Shown here: positions 61,916-64,000 of the stretch, one piece after another | How the letters are laid out: each line of letters starts with the position of its first letter | Numbering within the stretch: the first letter of the stretch is position 1 | Assembly (NCBI GenBank): GCA_902778325.1 | Contig: CACYWZ010000008.1 | Location: 1 to 64,000 of the forward strand | Direction of reading: 5' to 3' | Origin: an uncultured Spirochaetaceae bacterium | GTDB taxonomy: Bacteria; Spirochaetota; Spirochaetia; Treponematales; Treponemataceae | Length of the DNA stretch: 64,000 nucleotides | The notes under the pieces: model-generated | What the model was told of the DNA's origin: nothing | The model's input: the letters and a program-made list of their open reading frames with translations, nothing else | Database searches by the model: none | Program-made: the position numbers and the translations under genes

Positions 61916-62896
61916 TTATTTTATTGATTTTTCCCCGTCAGAACAACTCACCACTGTTGCAGCCACGTCATCAAATGAAGTTTCGCTTTTTTGTACCGCA
62001 CTCCACTGCTTCACAGTGCCAGAGTACACGATTTTCTTAAGTTCACGACAGCCCTCAAAAGCAAAAGAGCAGATTTCATGCACGCTTTTTGGGATAATCA
62101 CGCTTTTTAAATCTGTGCACCAGATAAACGCATGTTTTCCGATAATCTCAATCCCGTCAGGAATCTCCACAGAAATAGCGGATTTGTCCAAACAGCATTT
62201 TGCAATATTTTTTGTTCCCGTCAAAATCAGCGGCTTCTTCCAAATTCCATCCGCGCAGTTCACGCAAAAAGCCCTCGTCGTCTCAAGAATATACCGCTTG
62301 TCCTCAACGCTCTCCCAATCCAAAAGCGTTCCGCCGTATTGGATAAACTCAAGACAGTTACACTCCTCGAACGAAAACCACGCCAATTCACGCAGACTTT
62401 TGGGCAGGAAAACCGCGTTCAACTCACGATTGTCCAAAAAGGCTTGGTCACCGATTTCACAAATACTCTCCGCGATGTAGCACGATTTCAGTTCTGAGCG
62501 AAAAAATGCACTATTCTCAATTTGCTCAGGCGGACGTACAAAAGCATAATGCACAGCATTTTTGCCAGCAACGTCCAGATTGAGCTCATCAGCGATTTTG
62601 ACAAGCTCTAGCACAGTTTCGGCATTTTGCGCCCGCTTGAGAAAATCACCCAGAGCAAGTCGCCAACATTGTACTTGTGAATTTTGCAAAACAAGTTCCA
62701 GACCAAACAGAGACGTTTTGACAAACACGCGCTGAGTTTCATCGTCTTTTTTGGAAAGATACTCAAAAATGTTTTCATCTGCTTCACTTTCTGCAAAAAT
62801 CATCTTAACAAACGCATTTGCGCCTGCTTCTGAAACTTGTGCAATTTTCTCTTCTTTGGCTTTCTCTCTGTCAAAATCCATTTTCCAAATCCTCAT
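61916..62896 (-). CDS. BspA-like leucine-rich repeat protein
   Basis: The 326-residue protein has BspA-type LRR units in its C-terminal half: ESICEIGDQAFLDNRELNAV, FLPKSLRELAWFSFEECNCL, IPDGIEIIGKHAFIWCTDLK, SVIIPKSVHEICSFAFEGCR. The N-terminal third is helical and unrelated. Such repeats serve in adhesion or protein interaction; no signal peptide is seen, so an intracellular role is possible. The ATG at 62896 directly follows the U-tract of a strong hairpin; ATG at 62881 is an alternative. Confidence 0.72.
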   Translation of the reverse strand: MRIWKMDFDREKAKEEKIAQVSEAGANAFVKMIFAESEADENIFEYLSKKDDETQRVFVKTSLFGLELVLQNSQVQCWRLALGDFLKRAQNAETVLELVKIADELNLDVAGKNAVHYAFVRPPEQIENSAFFRSELKSCYIAESICEIGDQAFLDNRELNAVFLPKSLRELAWFSFEECNCLEFIQYGGTLLDWESVEDKRYILETTRAFCVNCADGIWKKPLILTGTKNIAKCCLDKSAISVEIPDGIEIIGKHAFIWCTDLKSVIIPKSVHEICSFAFEGCRELKKIVYSGTVKQWSAVQKSETSFDDVAATVVSCSDGEKSIK

Positions 62897-62935
62897 AAAA
62901 AATCCCCTGATATGTTTTTTCATACCAAGGGATTT
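62897..62935 (-). terminator. Strong hairpin and U-tract directly before the LRR gene
   Basis: Minus-strand AAATCCCTTGGTATG pairs with CATATCAGGGGATTT (15 pairs, some G-U), followed by six U. It ends the isomerase transcript, but its U-tract touches the LRR start codon and its arm contains the only purine-rich site for that gene. Confidence 0.75.
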
Positions 62936-62964
62936 TATCGTTACTGCAAATTATTTTATCAACC

Positions 62965-63051
62965 CACGGTTGTTACAAAGCAGCCCGTGCCTTGAGAAAC
63001 CGTCCTCGACAGACAAAGCAGCCTGTGCTTTTGAGAAGCCGTTCTCGACGG
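62965..63051. repeat. Two-copy direct repeat downstream of the isomerase gene
   Basis: Two units of about 38-39 bases share ACAAAGCAGCC.GTGC, GAGAA.CCGT and CTCGAC.G. The second ends with an inverted GAGAACGG-type pairing and may fold as an RNA hairpin. Confidence 0.7.
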
Positions 63052-64000
63052 TTAGGCGAATGGGTTCTCGTCTTTGTAGAGATTTCCCTTTGGCTGATTG
63101 TAAGCGATGTCAGCAATTCCAAGATACTGGAAGAGAGTGAACAATGCCTTTCCAACGTGACCGAATGCAACTGCTCCGTGGTGTGGATAGTGCTTTGACA
63201 CGAGAACGTGGCGATAGAAGCGACCCATCTCTGGAATTGCGAACACACCGATACCACCGAATGAGCGAGTTGGAACAGGGAGGATTTCGCCCTGTGCAAC
63301 ATAAGCCTGCAATTTTGTATCTGGAGTTGTCTGGAGGCGGAAGAATGTAATATCTCCGTCTTTGATGTCGCCTTCGAGAGTTCCGCGTGTGAAATCTGGC
63401 TTTCCGCCGTTCTCCAAAAGTCTGTTCTGGATAAGCTGGAACTTGATAGCTGGCTTTGATTTTGGAGAGAGACAGCAGAACGGAGTGTTTCCGCAGTGGA
63501 ATGCCATGAATGTGTCTTCGAGGGTGTACGGATAGTCGAACTTGCCCTTGATTGACTCTTCATACATATCGCGCGGAACAGAGTTGTTGATGTCGAGCAA
63601 TGTAACAGGAGAAGCTGTGATACAAGTTCCGATGTACTCGCTCAATGCGCCGAAGATGTCCACTTCGCAAGCAACAGGGATTCCGCGAGTTGCAAGGCGG
63701 CTGTTTACATAGCAAGGCTCAAAACCGAATTCCTTCGGGAATGCTGGCCAACACTTGTCTGCCAAAACAACATAGTCTTTGCTGCCCTTGTTGTTCTCAA
63801 TCCAGTCAAGAAGAGTGAGCTCAAACTGTGCCATGCGTGGAAGCATATCTGGGTACTGGTTGCCTTCCATTCCGAGCTCTTTTGCCATATCGTCAACAAC
63901 GCTCTGAATGCGGCGGTCGCCCTCGTGCTTTCTGTACTCAACGAGGAGGTCAAGCTCGCTGTTCTCCTGAATCTCGATTCCGAGGTCGTACAAGCCCTTG
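63052..64000 (-). CDS. L-fucose/L-arabinose isomerase family protein, C-terminal part
   Basis: The reading frame is open at the window end, so only the last 316 residues are visible. They match the sugar isomerase family (VPVACEVDIFGALSEYIGT-like segment, VTLLDINNS, FHCGNTPFCCL, LPVPTRSFGGIGVFAIPEMG, YPHHGAVAFGHVGKALFTLF). These enzymes interconvert aldoses and ketoses with Mn2+; the conserved Glu/Asp and His metal ligands are seen in this part. The exact sugar cannot be told. A possible repeat and a terminator follow the stop. Confidence 0.82.
   Translation of the reverse strand, partial: KGLYDLGIEIQENSELDLLVEYRKHEGDRRIQSVVDDMAKELGMEGNQYPDMLPRMAQFELTLLDWIENNKGSKDYVVLADKCWPAFPKEFGFEPCYVNSRLATRGIPVACEVDIFGALSEYIGTCITASPVTLLDINNSVPRDMYEESIKGKFDYPYTLEDTFMAFHCGNTPFCCLSPKSKPAIKFQLIQNRLLENGGKPDFTRGTLEGDIKDGDITFFRLQTTPDTKLQAYVAQGEILPVPTRSFGGIGVFAIPEMGRFYRHVLVSKHYPHHGAVAFGHVGKALFTLFQYLGIADIAYNQPKGNLYKDENPFA

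Overview
The window looks like chromosomal DNA of a spirochaete, most likely Treponema or a close relative. This is inferred from gene content and not from a 16S gene. Pointers are CheB/CheR with methyl-accepting receptors, a DUF3502-type sugar-binding lipoprotein, an LptC-LptA-LptB set, a long-form PRPP synthetase, an A2M/PbpC pair and the ftsH-lolA-rodZ-rimO-pcrA gene string. Most operons have housekeeping roles. Many gaps between them hold tandem repeats of 21, about 23 or 41-42 bp.

Layout. 1-4060 (minus): a RiPP-type peptide cluster with a 40-residue Cys-containing precursor, a 92-residue unknown, two radical SAM/SPASM enzymes (one with a PqqD-like N-terminus), an amidohydrolase-like protein, a small SPASM-tail fragment and a gene cut by the window edge. 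4113-4339: a short candidate transcript carrying an 11-copy pentanucleotide repeat. 4560-6940: cheR and cheB. 7259-11009: pyrG (glutaminase Cys replaced by Asp), lptC, lptA, lptB. 11108-12587: HAD phosphatase and an Api92/YubB-like protein. 12655-16890: accessory operon (PcfJ-like, two unknowns, HU/DUF4469-like). 17368-19651: rny and a NYN-domain protein. 19731-23471: sugar-binding lipoprotein plus chemoreceptor. 23673-26021: DUF3237-like, RACo-like ASKHA protein, exported protein. 26167-29570: thiBPQ. 29987-32835: M18 aminopeptidase, a membrane-anchored protein, an EEP nuclease-like protein. 33131-35851: prs and mgtE, both with structured leaders; the mgtE leader encodes a peptide ending in a Pro-Pro-Pro motif. 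35883-38781: Rsm22-like, OhrR-like, ychF. 38941-40030: RRNPP-type regulator followed by a 31-codon ORF that could be its signal peptide. 40197-48378: repeat array, alpha-2-macroglobulin lipoprotein and pbpC. 48842-56363: ftsH, lolA-like, rodZ-like, rimO, pcrA. 56419-59957: unknown helical protein, PIN/RelB toxin-antitoxin module, groEL. 60141-64000: comM, tRNA-Leu(CAA), BspA-like LRR protein, L-fucose/L-arabinose isomerase-family gene (cut by the edge).

Promoters are mostly sigma-70-like (TTGACA, 17 bp, TATAAT variants). Several genes have the -10 box only 6-11 bp before the ATG and no Shine-Dalgarno, which suggests leaderless or near-leaderless mRNAs. The best candidates for undescribed biology are the RiPP cluster, the mgtE Pro-rich leader peptide, the RRNPP/short-peptide pair, the glutaminase-dead CTP synthase and the phased 21/42-bp intergenic arrays.
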